Positions 24,419-32,375 of a DNA stretch of 64,000 nucleotides are shown one piece after another (the first letter of the stretch is position 1; every line of letters begins with the position of its first letter). The position numbers and the translations under genes were made by a program. The notes under the pieces are model-generated. The model saw only the letters and a program-made list of their open reading frames with translations. It was not told the origin of the DNA and made no database searches. Source of the stretch: Desulfitobacterium hafniense DCB-2 (lineage in GTDB: Bacteria; Bacillota; Desulfitobacteriia; Desulfitobacteriales; Desulfitobacteriaceae); NCBI RefSeq assembly GCF_000021925.1, contig NC_011830.1:4003001-4067000 (forward strand), given 5' to 3'.

Positions 24419-26326
24419 ATGAGTTTAAGATTTTCCATTGATGAAGCAGTCCAGAAACTGTTGCCTGTGGCGGAAAAAGACAAGATCCAAACCGTTTGGG
24501 ATCGCCATAAAGATCAGCAGCCTCAGTGCGGTTTTGGCAAAATGGGGATTTGCTGCCGCATTTGCTGGAAAGGCCCCTGCCGGGTCGATCCCTTTGGCAA
24601 GGGAGCCCAACGGGGTATTTGCGGCGCCGATGCCCATACCATCGTGGCCCGCAATCTGATCCGCGGCATTGCTGCCGGAGCAGCCTCCCACTCCGACCAC
24701 GGCCGCCATATTGCCCTGACTATGCGGGAGGTCGGCAAAGGAAATGCCTCTGCCTATACAATCAAAGACGAAGAAAAGCTGAAAAGAATAGCTCAAAGGC
24801 TGGGGATCGATTGGGAAGGGAAAAGTATTCGCGAATTGACCAAAGAAGTAGCTGACGCGTCCCTGGAGGATTACTCCCGCCAGGATTCTAAAATTCCCTG
24901 CCGTTGGGCAGAATTGACCATGACACAAGAGCGGGCGGCCAAATTAAAACAATGGGATGTCATGCCTCACAATATCGATGCTGCCGTCGCTGAGATTATG
25001 AGCCGGACTCATGTGGGATGTGATGCCGATCCGGTGAATATTCTTTTGGGAGGAGTAAAAGGAGCGGTGGCCGATTACACAGGAATGTATCTTTCCACCG
25101 AGCTTTCCGATGCTCTCTTTGGAACTCCTGCACCTACGGTGACCGAGGCCAATCTGGGGGTCATTAAGGAGGATGCCATCAATATTGCCGTCCATGGGCA
25201 TAATCCCCTGCTCAGTGAGGTGGTGTGCGATGCGGCGGCGATGCTGAATGACCTGGCTAAGCAAGCCGGAGCACCAGGCGGATTTAACATCGTTGGTGTA
25301 TGCTGTACCGGGAATGAAGTGATGGTACGCCATGGAGTGCCCCTGGCGACCAACTATCTTTCTCAGGAGATGCCTATTCTAACAGGAGCTTTGGAAGCCA
25401 TGGTGGTGGATGTTCAATGTATTATGCCTTCCCTGGGAGCCATTGCCCAATGTTTCCATACTCAGCTTATTACGACCATGTCTACCACCAAAATCCCCGG
25501 TGCTACCCATGTTCAATTCGATAAGGAAAATGCGGTGGAGTCGGCCAGAAAAATTCTGGAACTGGCTGTGGATGCCTACCAGCGCCGGGATCCCAAGCGG
25601 GTGAATATCCCTCAGGTTAAGGAAAAAGCTATCGTCGGTTTCAGCGCCGAAGCGGTAATCGGAGCCTTGAGCCAGCTTGATGCCCACGATCCTCTTCAAC
25701 CTTTATTGGACAATATCGTGAATGGCAATATTCAAGGGATCTGCCTGTTTGCCGGCTGCAACAGCACCAACACCCTTCAGGATCGAAGCTTTGTTGAACT
25801 GGCCAAGGGGCTGGCAGCCCACAATGTTCTTCTTTTAGCGACAGGCTGTGGAGCCGGTGCTTTGGCCAAGCATGGACTGATGACCCAGGAAGCAACCCTG
25901 GCCTATGCAGGGGACGGGTTGAAGGCTGTCCTGACGGCCATCGGCCAGGCCAATGGTTTAAATGGCCCTCTGCCCCTGGTTCTTCACATGGGATCATGCG
26001 TAGACAATACCCGTGCCGTTTCTGTGGCTGTGGCCATCGCACAAAAGCTGGGAGTCGATCTGGATCGCCTGCCCCTGGTGGCCTCCGCTCCTGAAGCTAT
26101 GTCGGAAAAGGCAGTAGCCATCGGCACCTGGGCCGTGGCCTTAGGCCTGCCCACTCATCTGGGAACAGTCCCTCAAGTCCTGGGGTCCCAGGTGGTAACG
26201 GAAGTGTTGACGGAGAAGATCAAAGATATTACCGGGGGCTATTTTATCGTTGAGACCGATCCGGAAGAGGCGGTCAAGAAGTTATTCGCTGTGATTCAGG
26301 AGAAACGGGCGGGATTAAATCTATAG
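24419..26326 (+). CDS. cooS: anaerobic carbon monoxide dehydrogenase catalytic subunit CooS
   Basis: 635 residues, the normal length. The N-terminal cysteine cluster CGFGKMGICCRICWKGPCRV supplies D- and B-cluster ligands. A GxxxHxxHxRH-like stretch (AAGAASHSDHGRHIAL) provides the conserved histidines of the proton path. Nickel-iron C-cluster ligands are expected in later motifs such as FAGCNS, TGCGAGAL and GSCVDNTRA. The enzyme oxidises CO with water to CO2, two electrons and two protons. It has a strong AGGAGG site, sits 46 bp after cooF, and is followed by its maturation ATPase cooC. Confidence 0.96.
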   Translation: MSLRFSIDEAVQKLLPVAEKDKIQTVWDRHKDQQPQCGFGKMGICCRICWKGPCRVDPFGKGAQRGICGADAHTIVARNLIRGIAAGAASHSDHGRHIALTMREVGKGNASAYTIKDEEKLKRIAQRLGIDWEGKSIRELTKEVADASLEDYSRQDSKIPCRWAELTMTQERAAKLKQWDVMPHNIDAAVAEIMSRTHVGCDADPVNILLGGVKGAVADYTGMYLSTELSDALFGTPAPTVTEANLGVIKEDAINIAVHGHNPLLSEVVCDAAAMLNDLAKQAGAPGGFNIVGVCCTGNEVMVRHGVPLATNYLSQEMPILTGALEAMVVDVQCIMPSLGAIAQCFHTQLITTMSTTKIPGATHVQFDKENAVESARKILELAVDAYQRRDPKRVNIPQVKEKAIVGFSAEAVIGALSQLDAHDPLQPLLDNIVNGNIQGICLFAGCNSTNTLQDRSFVELAKGLAAHNVLLLATGCGAGALAKHGLMTQEATLAYAGDGLKAVLTAIGQANGLNGPLPLVLHMGSCVDNTRAVSVAVAIAQKLGVDLDRLPLVASAPEAMSEKAVAIGTWAVALGLPTHLGTVPQVLGSQVVTEVLTEKIKDITGGYFIVETDPEEAVKKLFAVIQEKRAGLNL

Positions 26327-26351
26327 AAACAACAAACAGGGGGTTAGAGCG

Positions 26352-27137
26352 ATGAAAATAGCGGTGACAGGCAAAGGCGGGGTCGGCAAGACGACCCTTT
26401 CCGGAACCTTGGCCCGCCTATTGGCAGCTGACGGTTACCGGGTATTGGCGGTGGATGCAGACCCTGATGCTAATCTGGCTTCTGCTCTGGGCATTCCTGA
26501 GGAGAACTACCGGGGAATCACTCCCTTCGCCAAGATGAAGGCACTGGCTGAGGAGAGGACGGGGGCCGATGGCGGCTATGGCACTTTTTTCATCCTCAAC
26601 CCGAAGGTGGACGATTTGCCGGAGCAGTTTTGCGTGGAGCATGAAGGGGTTAAGCTGCTTTTGATGGGGACGGTGGAACAGGGCGGCTCAGGGTGCGTCT
26701 GCCCGGAGCACACCCTGATCAAGCGGCTGATGCAGCACCTTCTGGTGCAAAGAGACGAAGTGGTCATCATGGACATGGAAGCCGGCATCGAGCATTTGGG
26801 CCGGGGAACGGCAGGCGCGATGGACGCCTTGATCGTGGTAGTCGAGCCGGGACGGCGGAGTGTGCAGACGGCACGGCAAATTCAGGAGCTGGCCCGTGAT
26901 CTGGGGATTCAAAGGGTTTTTGTGGTGGCCAGCAAAGTAAGGAGCGCTGAAGATTTGGAGTTCGTGGGGGAGGCTCTGAGCGATTTTCCCCTGCTGGGCC
27001 AGGTCACTTTCAGCAGAGAGATTATGGATGCTGACTTGGAAGGAAAAGCCCTCTTTGATCTGGGCGGGGAGCCGGTGGCGGAGATCAGGAAGATAAAAGA
27101 GAACTTGATTCAGTTAATCAGTTCAATGGATGAGTAA
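26352..27137 (+). CDS. cooC: CooC, nickel-insertion ATPase for CO dehydrogenase
   Basis: 261 residues. A deviant Walker A motif GKGGVGKTT at residues 7-15 places it in the MinD/CooC group. VDADPDANLASALG follows at about 36-49. The GCVCPEH segment provides the C-x-C motif that binds nickel at the dimer interface in CooC. It uses ATP to help load Ni into the CooS C-cluster. It lies 25 bp after cooS, as expected for one operon. Confidence 0.93.
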   Translation: MKIAVTGKGGVGKTTLSGTLARLLAADGYRVLAVDADPDANLASALGIPEENYRGITPFAKMKALAEERTGADGGYGTFFILNPKVDDLPEQFCVEHEGVKLLLMGTVEQGGSGCVCPEHTLIKRLMQHLLVQRDEVVIMDMEAGIEHLGRGTAGAMDALIVVVEPGRRSVQTARQIQELARDLGIQRVFVVASKVRSAEDLEFVGEALSDFPLLGQVTFSREIMDADLEGKALFDLGGEPVAEIRKIKENLIQLISSMDE

Positions 27138-27160
27138 ACTATAAGCCCTCATAAGCAAAC

Positions 27161-27197
27161 AGAGTCCTGAATAGCCGGAGGTGGCCTTCAGGACTCT
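27161..27197. terminator. convergent terminator between cooC and the amino acid transporter operon
   Basis: An 11-bp perfect stem AGAGTCCTGAA/TTCAGGACTCT with a 15-nt loop, between convergent genes. Confidence 0.7.
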
Positions 27198-27200
27198 GTC

Positions 27201-27935
27201 TTATCTCCATTCTAAAATCTTATTAAGAAAATTCTTCAGTTCCAGGCTTTGCGGCTCTTTAAAAATTCTTGCGCTGGATCCATGTTCGATAATTTGACCA
27301 TCGGCAATAAAAAGTACATAATCGCAGGACTGACGGGCGAACCCCATCTCATGAGTCACAAGAATTAAATCTTTGTCCTGCTCCTGAAGCTCTTTAATCA
27401 TGTCCAGAACCTCGCTGGTCAGCTCCGGATCGAGAGCCGAGGTCGGTTCATCAAAGAGCAAAAAACGGGATTCAATGGACAAGGCCCTGGCTACCGCAAT
27501 GCGCTGCTGCTGCCCTCCCGACAATTGATGGGGTTTCTTATCCATATGCACTTTTAATTGAAACCGATCCAGCAGATCCAAAGCGATTATTTCGGCTTTC
27601 TCTTTGCTGAATTTATGAACAACCGTCAAAGGCAGAGTGATATTATCCAGGGCTGTCAGGTGCGGAAATAGATTGTAAGACTGAAAGACTACGCCAATGG
27701 TTTTGCGGTATTCGTGCAAAAGCGTTTCCGAATAGTGGATTCTTTCGCCATTAATGTGAATTTCCCCACGATCAGGTCTTTGCAAACCGGCGATCATCCG
27801 CAAAAGCGTGGATTTACCCCCTCCTGAAGGGCCAATAATCGCCAGGGAGCGAAAATATTCCAAATCGATATTGATATCTTTAAGCACTGTTTTGCCGGCA
27901 AAAGCTTTTTCCAGATTGCTGATTTTAAGCTTCAT
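27201..27935 (-). CDS. polar amino acid ABC transporter ATP-binding protein
   Basis: 244 residues from ATG 27933-27935. Walker A GPSGGGKST, signature LSGGQQQR, Walker B FLLFDEP and the switch histidine in LVTHEMG are all present, in the GlnQ/HisP subgroup order. The start overlaps the end of the permease gene by 11 nt, so the two are translationally coupled. It energises amino acid uptake with the permease and the lipoprotein upstream. The exact amino acid is not predictable. Confidence 0.92.
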   Translation of the reverse strand: MKLKISNLEKAFAGKTVLKDINIDLEYFRSLAIIGPSGGGKSTLLRMIAGLQRPDRGEIHINGERIHYSETLLHEYRKTIGVVFQSYNLFPHLTALDNITLPLTVVHKFSKEKAEIIALDLLDRFQLKVHMDKKPHQLSGGQQQRIAVARALSIESRFLLFDEPTSALDPELTSEVLDMIKELQEQDKDLILVTHEMGFARQSCDYVLFIADGQIIEHGSSARIFKEPQSLELKNFLNKILEWR

Positions 27936-28713
27936 AATTGAATTTCCTTTCCAAAACCTTCGAGGCATAGGAAATCGGTACGGTCAGGATCATGTATAAA
28001 AGCGCCAGCACAATGTAGTTCTCAAAGGTGGCAAAGGTGAATGAATCCACCTCCTGAACGTTCTTGGTCAGCTCGCTGACGGCAATCACCGACAAAAGGG
28101 AAGAGTCCTTGATCAATGACACCAGCTGGCCGGCCAATGGCGGTAAGATCCTTTTGAACACCTGGGGAATGATGATATAACGATAGCGTTGGTATGATGT
28201 GAAGCCAAGTGATCGCGCAGTTTCGATCTGAGACGCTTCGATGCTCTCAATCCCTGCCCGGATAATTTCACAGATATACGCCCCGGAAAAAACCGATAAA
28301 ATGATGACCCCCAGGACATAACGATTACTGAGGTGCATCGCGGTAGCAATAATATAAAAAAACACATAAATCTGGACCAGCAGCGGAGTTCCTCTGATGA
28401 TTTCCACATAGGCCTTACTAAAATAATGCAAAGGCAAAAATCTTGATTTTCCGGCAAACGCCAAGAAGCTCCCGATGATCAGGCTTAAGATCAGGGAAAA
28501 AAAAGCAATAATGATCGTCATCAGGAAGCCGTCGATAAACTTGGTCCTATACAGATAAACGGTGTCCAGTCGCAGCGTGTAGTCGAGGCTGTAAAAAGCC
28601 CAAAGCAGGACGCCCAGCATAAAGGCGCTGACCAGTGCGATATTGAAGGCTTGCTGCACACGAGTGGGATGATGAGATTCTTCATTTTTCCACAATAAAT
28701 TCGGCCGATTCAA
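27925..28713 (-). CDS. polar amino acid ABC transporter permease
   Basis: About 262 residues from TTG 28711-28713, which has AGGAGG 9 nt upstream; another TTG at 28740 is in frame without a clear site. It is of the HisM/GlnP type with several membrane segments and the EAA loop E-x-IRAGIESI...GQxEAARSLG-like (here EIIRAGIESIEASQIETARSLG region). Homodimeric or single permease of the importer. It lies between the substrate-binding lipoprotein and the ATPase. Confidence 0.9.
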   Translation of the reverse strand: MNRPNLLWKNEESHHPTRVQQAFNIALVSAFMLGVLLWAFYSLDYTLRLDTVYLYRTKFIDGFLMTIIIAFFSLILSLIIGSFLAFAGKSRFLPLHYFSKAYVEIIRGTPLLVQIYVFFYIIATAMHLSNRYVLGVIILSVFSGAYICEIIRAGIESIEASQIETARSLGFTSYQRYRYIIIPQVFKRILPPLAGQLVSLIKDSSLLSVIAVSELTKNVQEVDSFTFATFENYIVLALLYMILTVPISYASKVLERKFNYEA

Positions 28714-28829
28714 CCAGGATTCCCTCCTCTCCCGCTTCAACTCGTCTTCTACTCATCTTCTATTCGTCTTTTTATTTATCTTGTATTCATTCTATTCGTT
28801 TTGACTATTATCCTTACCGCAAAATCGAG

Positions 28830-28861
28830 AACTCCGCGCCGCAATGCTGCGGCACGGAGTT
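28830..28861 (-). terminator. strong hairpin between the binding-protein and permease genes
   Basis: AACTCCG/CGGAGTT with an inner GCCGCA/TGCGGC stem, interrupted only by a C/A mismatch, and a 4-nt loop. Its place after the binding-protein gene suggests partial termination or mRNA stabilisation, giving more binding protein than permease. Confidence 0.6.
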
Positions 28862-28900
28862 TGCACGGCAATCCATGACTTTAAGTAAGCAGGCAAAAAA

Positions 28901-29746
28901 TCAGTCGAAGAAAAATTTCACGCCCAGAGCAGCGAAGTCTTTTTTCTCTTGAGGCAAATATCTTTCCGCTAGTCTTGTGAAGCCGCCGTTCTTCTTGTAC
29001 TCGCCGATGAATTGATTGACCTTAGCCGTCAATTCCTTATCATCCTGGCGCAAGGCCACGCCCCATTCTTCAACTTTATCCTGGAATGGATTCAAATTGG
29101 CACGGGTCGTCTTTTCATTCTGTTTCCAGGCTCTGTAGATGCTCAAGGTATCATAGATAAAAGCATCGGCTTTCCCTTGGCCGACTTCGAGAATACAAGC
29201 GCTTTCTTTCTCAAAAACCATGATTTCTGCTTGCGGCAGATTGGCTTGGGCATAAATATGCCCTGTCGTACCATTCTTGACGGCCACCTTACGCCCCGGC
29301 GCATTGAGATCCTTAACCTCTTTCACCGAAGATTTCTCATTGATCAACAAGGCCAGCCAAGCTTTGGCATAGGGATCAGAAAAAGCAACGGTTTTTTTCC
29401 GTTCGTCCGTAATCGTCATTGAAGAAATAACCATATCAATTTTCTTCGTTTGCAAAGCCGGTATAAGACCGCTGAACGCCATGTTTTCGATTTTAACCGG
29501 TCGGCCCAAAGCTGCGCCTAAGTCTTTGGCAAAATCAACACTGACACCTGTCGGGTTCCCTTTTTCATCAGTCATCTCAAAAGGCGGATAGGCCAGTTCC
29601 ATACCCACTATGAGCTCTTGCGCCGCCGTGGCGTCATTGCCTGCTTGGGACGGCTGGTTTGCCGGTGCCTGGCTCTTGCTGCACCCTAATAAAATCGAAC
29701 TTATCAGCAAAGCCGCCGTTAGCAGCAGAAGGTAATTCTTTTTCAT
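28901..29746 (-). CDS. amino acid ABC transporter substrate-binding lipoprotein
   Basis: About 281 residues from ATG 29744-29746 (GAGGAG upstream). A lipoprotein signal MKKNYLLLLTAALLISSILLGC starts the chain. A type II periplasmic-binding fold (SBP_bac_3) follows, with VGMELAYPPFEMTDEKGNPTG near the start of the mature protein and motifs such as MVISSMTITDERKKTVAFSDPY. It captures a polar amino acid outside the membrane and delivers it to the downstream permease. The open frame upstream to 29863 is an artefact running into a gene remnant. Confidence 0.92.
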   Translation of the reverse strand: MKKNYLLLLTAALLISSILLGCSKSQAPANQPSQAGNDATAAQELIVGMELAYPPFEMTDEKGNPTGVSVDFAKDLGAALGRPVKIENMAFSGLIPALQTKKIDMVISSMTITDERKKTVAFSDPYAKAWLALLINEKSSVKEVKDLNAPGRKVAVKNGTTGHIYAQANLPQAEIMVFEKESACILEVGQGKADAFIYDTLSIYRAWKQNEKTTRANLNPFQDKVEEWGVALRQDDKELTAKVNQFIGEYKKNGGFTRLAERYLPQEKKDFAALGVKFFFD

Positions 29747-29780
29747 CTTCCCGCTCCTCTTAGCTGTATTCTTTTTCCTA

Positions 29781-29809
29781 AGTATACCATTTGTTTTGGC
29801 AGATATCAA
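29781..29809 (-). promoter_or_regulatory. sigma-A type promoter of the amino acid transporter operon
   Basis: On the minus strand TTGATA (29804-29809), a 17-nt spacer and TATACT (29781-29786), 35 bp before the lipoprotein ATG. Confidence 0.65.
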
Positions 29810-29832
29810 AAGCAAGCGAGCAATGCCGAGCT

Positions 29833-29930
29833 CTTTCGGTGACATTGGAATTACTTTCTCCAAGATGACTTTGAGTCAATAAATTAAACGTATCTTTCCC
29901 CATTCAGCCACAGATTGAAAAAGATTATTG
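29833..29930 (-). pseudogene. remnant of an anti-sigma factor (DUF4367-type) gene
   Basis: About 95 bp read on the minus strand give NLFQSVAEWGK and, after a one-base shift, DTFNLLTQSHLGES and NSNVTER. These match NLFQSVVDWGKDTFNLSTQSQ and NSNVAER in the intact anti-sigma gene at 44776-45645. The DNA identity is about 80% by eye. Upstream and downstream parts of that gene are absent, so this is a short relic with a frameshift. Confidence 0.75.
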
Positions 29931-29939
29931 AATGACCGG

Positions 29940-30159
29940 ACCTCCTCTGGTTAAGATACTCAAGAGTTCCCACTCCTCATGGACTCAACTCAGTCCCAAA
30001 CACTATGGCGAAGAAAGCCACGAACCTGAAAAGCGGAGTCTGATCAAAGCTTCTGCCAGCCATCAAACGCAGCTCTTCATGGTGATGAACCCCCAGATAA
30101 ATGAGGAGCAAAAGTCCGGTCCCATAAAGCAGGTAGATTATAAGCCGTTTCGTGTCCAC
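29940..30159 (-). pseudogene. possible membrane protein gene fragment
   Basis: A 60-codon frame on the minus strand (ATG 30157-30159) encodes two hydrophobic segments (LIIYLLYGTGLLLLIYLGV and FRFVAFFAIVFG) separated by a charged loop with HHHEE. It stops abruptly next to the anti-sigma remnant. It looks like the first two membrane helices of a truncated protein; no family was recognised. It may instead be an intact small membrane protein. Confidence 0.4.
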
Positions 30160-30294
30160 CCCTCCACTATTTAAAACAATGGCGTTATAGCATAGTTTTC
30201 GACAACTTCCTTCTATTCCCTTTTTCAGGATGAACTATTGAGGAACCCTTTGATTTCTTAAGGCCCCTGTGAAATTAAACCTTCACGCGCACCA

Positions 30295-30323
30295 TTGACA
30301 CGCATATATAACACGTGTTATTC
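30295..30323 (+). promoter_or_regulatory. promoter with palindromic operator for hicAB
   Basis: TTGACA (30295-30300), a 17-nt spacer and TTATTC (30318-30323). A 14-nt perfect palindrome ATAACACGTGTTAT (30308-30321) spans the spacer and -10 element, where HicB or a HicAB complex would repress. Confidence 0.7.
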
Positions 30324-30348
30324 TGATGTTAGCAAGGGGGACATTCGG

Positions 30349-30564
30349 TTGGGGAAGCAAATTACTGTAAGAAAAGTTCTTGAAAAACTAAAAGAAGAAG
30401 GTTTTATCAAATCCCCAAACCATGGCAAAGGTACAAGTCACCAACGATACATACACAAAAATGATCCGACCAAATATGCAGATATAAGTTACCATCATAG
30501 CGGTCAGGTCATCCCGAAAGGAACACTTAATAGTATAGAACGCTCATCAGGAGTTAAATTCTAA
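30349..30564 (+). CDS. hicA: HicA-family toxin (mRNA interferase)
   Basis: 71 residues from TTG 30349, which has AAGGGGG 8 nt upstream; the in-frame ATG at 30295 is the -35 element and cannot be used. The double-stranded-RNA-binding-like fold of HicA is recognisable: VRKVLEKLKEEGFI, then GKGTSHQRYIH with the catalytic histidine in the GTSHQ segment, then a C-terminal IPKGTLNSIERSSGV. HicA cleaves mRNA when not bound by HicB. Toxin-first order with hicB 52 bp downstream is standard. Confidence 0.85.
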   Translation: MGKQITVRKVLEKLKEEGFIKSPNHGKGTSHQRYIHKNDPTKYADISYHHSGQVIPKGTLNSIERSSGVKF

Positions 30565-30616
30565 TCCTAGGTGCAAGCGACTAATAAATATAAAATTCCC
30601 AAAGGAGTTGATAACT

Positions 30617-31039
30617 TTGACCAATCATTTAATTTATCCCATTGTTGTCGAAAAAGCTGACGATGAAGGCCTTGGTATGTATTTTCCTGATTTCCCCGGC
30701 ACCGCCATCTTAAGTTTAGATATAACCGATGGTATCCGAAGGGCTAAAGAAATGCTTGCCAATTTAGTCATAGAAAAAGAAGAACAAGCTCTGCCTCTCC
30801 CTATCCCTTCTGCTCCAGAAGATATTACCTTGTATGATGCCAGTGATCGCATTGTATTCATAGAAGTATATTTACCTCCTTATCGCAATGAAGCTAAAAA
30901 TAAATCCGTAACTAAAAACTGCACTTTACCTAAATGGTTACGGGATGCCGGGGAGGAAGCAGGTCTAAATTTCTCGCAGCTCCTTCAAACATCAATTAAA
31001 GACGCTCTCGGTATTAACGAATCTAAAATGCAACCTTAA
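30617..31039 (+). CDS. hicB: HicB-family antitoxin
   Basis: About 140 residues from TTG 30617 (AAAGGAG 9 nt upstream; a TTG at 30608 is too close to it). The N-terminal partial RNase H-like fold has YFPDFPGTAILSLDITDGIRRAKEML, characteristic of HicB. The C-terminal LPKWLRDAGEEAGLNFSQLLQTSIKDALG is a ribbon-helix-helix type DNA-binding tail. It neutralises HicA and probably binds the palindrome over the promoter. A terminator follows immediately. Confidence 0.88.
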   Translation: MTNHLIYPIVVEKADDEGLGMYFPDFPGTAILSLDITDGIRRAKEMLANLVIEKEEQALPLPIPSAPEDITLYDASDRIVFIEVYLPPYRNEAKNKSVTKNCTLPKWLRDAGEEAGLNFSQLLQTSIKDALGINESKMQP

Positions 31040-31062
31040 GCAGCCCTAGTGGCTGTTTTTTT
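31040..31062 (+). terminator. terminator of hicAB
   Basis: CAGCC/GGCTG stem with a 5-nt loop and a run of seven T, directly after the hicB stop. Confidence 0.8.
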
Positions 31063-31196
31063 GCCATCAATGTATTACTGCTTACTTCCACAGGACTCAT
31101 CATAGCTGATGTTGTCATTTTCATGCCCCCTTCTCTCTGTTATTCCGCATAGATAAGATGAATTGAGGGGCAAAGCTATATTGCTTGAAAAAATCA

Positions 31197-31232
31197 AAGG
31201 ATACCTCTCTTTACAAAAAGAGGAGTATCCTT
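31197..31232 (-). terminator. terminator of the alpha/beta hydrolase gene
   Basis: AAGGATAC/GTATCCTT outer stem with an inner CTCTTT/AAAGAG; on the minus strand it is followed by TGATTTTTTC. Confidence 0.75.
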
Positions 31233-31247
31233 CTATCTACCTTATCC

Positions 31248-32024
31248 CTATCTTTGGGCGGGATTCAAGCTATCCATCATGAATTCCGTGATCGCCTTAT
31301 TGACAGCTTCCGGCTGTTCGATCATAGCCATATGACCCGCCTCCGGAATGAGCACAAGTGATGCCTGAGGTATTTGCTGAGCAAGATATTCGGAATACTT
31401 AACCGGCGTCATTCTATCCTCCTGCCCGCAAATAACTAAAGTAGGCAGATTAATCTGCTGGATACTATCTATTACATTAAAATTATCGCAAGCTTGGAAA
31501 TCCGCCCATAAAACCTGAGTTGACACAGCTTTCATTTCTTCAGCAGCATCTTCCAGAATCTTTGCAGCAGCCTTAGGAGAATAGCTGAATCGAATACTCT
31601 CCAGTGGATGCTCTCCCCGTGACAAGCTTTTCAGCATCACAGGGTTCACCCTCAACCTGCCGCCGCTGCCAACAGTAATCAGGCCCTTTAACCACTCCGG
31701 ATAGTCCAAAGCAAACTGCAGGGCAATCGCGCCGCCCATGGAATGCCCCGCAATGACAAAAGATGTTAACTTCATGGCTTGGACAAATTCCCAGATGCTT
31801 TCCTTATAACTCTGTATGGAATCAACCGCTTCTCCTTCCGAAAGTCCATGTCCGGGAAGGTCGAGAGCAATAAGATGAAAATCCCTGAGTCCGGATAGTT
31901 GATTTGCCCATTTTTTTCCAGTTCCCCCGGCACCATGCACACATAAGATGGTCGGTCTGTGGGAAATAGCTTTATCGTTTTGCCGGAAAAAAATATTTTT
32001 CCCTTGGACTTTAATATAAGGCAT
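31248..32024 (-). CDS. alpha/beta-fold hydrolase
   Basis: 258 residues. It has an oxyanion-hole motif HGAGGTGKKW, the nucleophile elbow GHSMGG (Ser95), an acidic residue in ICGQEDRMTP and the catalytic His in PEAGHMAMIEQP, giving a complete Ser-Asp-His triad. No signal peptide, so cytoplasmic. The substrate (ester, lactone or similar) cannot be told. It stands alone with its own terminator. Confidence 0.88.
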   Translation of the reverse strand: MPYIKVQGKNIFFRQNDKAISHRPTILCVHGAGGTGKKWANQLSGLRDFHLIALDLPGHGLSEGEAVDSIQSYKESIWEFVQAMKLTSFVIAGHSMGGAIALQFALDYPEWLKGLITVGSGGRLRVNPVMLKSLSRGEHPLESIRFSYSPKAAAKILEDAAEEMKAVSTQVLWADFQACDNFNVIDSIQQINLPTLVICGQEDRMTPVKYSEYLAQQIPQASLVLIPEAGHMAMIEQPEAVNKAITEFMMDSLNPAQR

Positions 32025-32375
32025 GTTCCCCCTCCTGTTTTAAAGGTTTTAAAAAGCAATGATATGAGTAATTTTCAAAATATTCTTATTATAGATTATA
32101 GCATGAATCTAAGGAGCAAAAACCATCAGGGGGTATAACTTCCCCTTTTGGGCATAAAAAATGACATAGTGGTTATGATTGTGAGAAAATTCCTGTTATG
32201 CCATAATTAAAGTAATCCATTTTAATTAAGTCCTTCGGTAATATGTCAAGACTCTAAGCGAGTCAAATTTTCAGTTAGCTAATAATCAGTGGGCAAAAAA
32301 AGGCAACAAGAAATCATCTCATTCCCAAACTATCGTGGGAAAAAGTTACAAAAATGGAGTATCGGTTAGCGCAAT
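32025..32375. other. 351-bp intergenic region flanking the IS110-type transposase
   Basis: AT-rich, no gene. The downstream end of the insertion element must lie here, but no terminal or target repeat could be fixed by eye. IS110-family elements often lack conventional inverted repeats. Confidence 0.4.

Noticed and set aside
29747..29863. N-terminal extension of the amino acid binding protein
   Set aside because: The extension has no ribosome site, reads through the promoter and into the anti-sigma relic, and would bury the lipoprotein signal.
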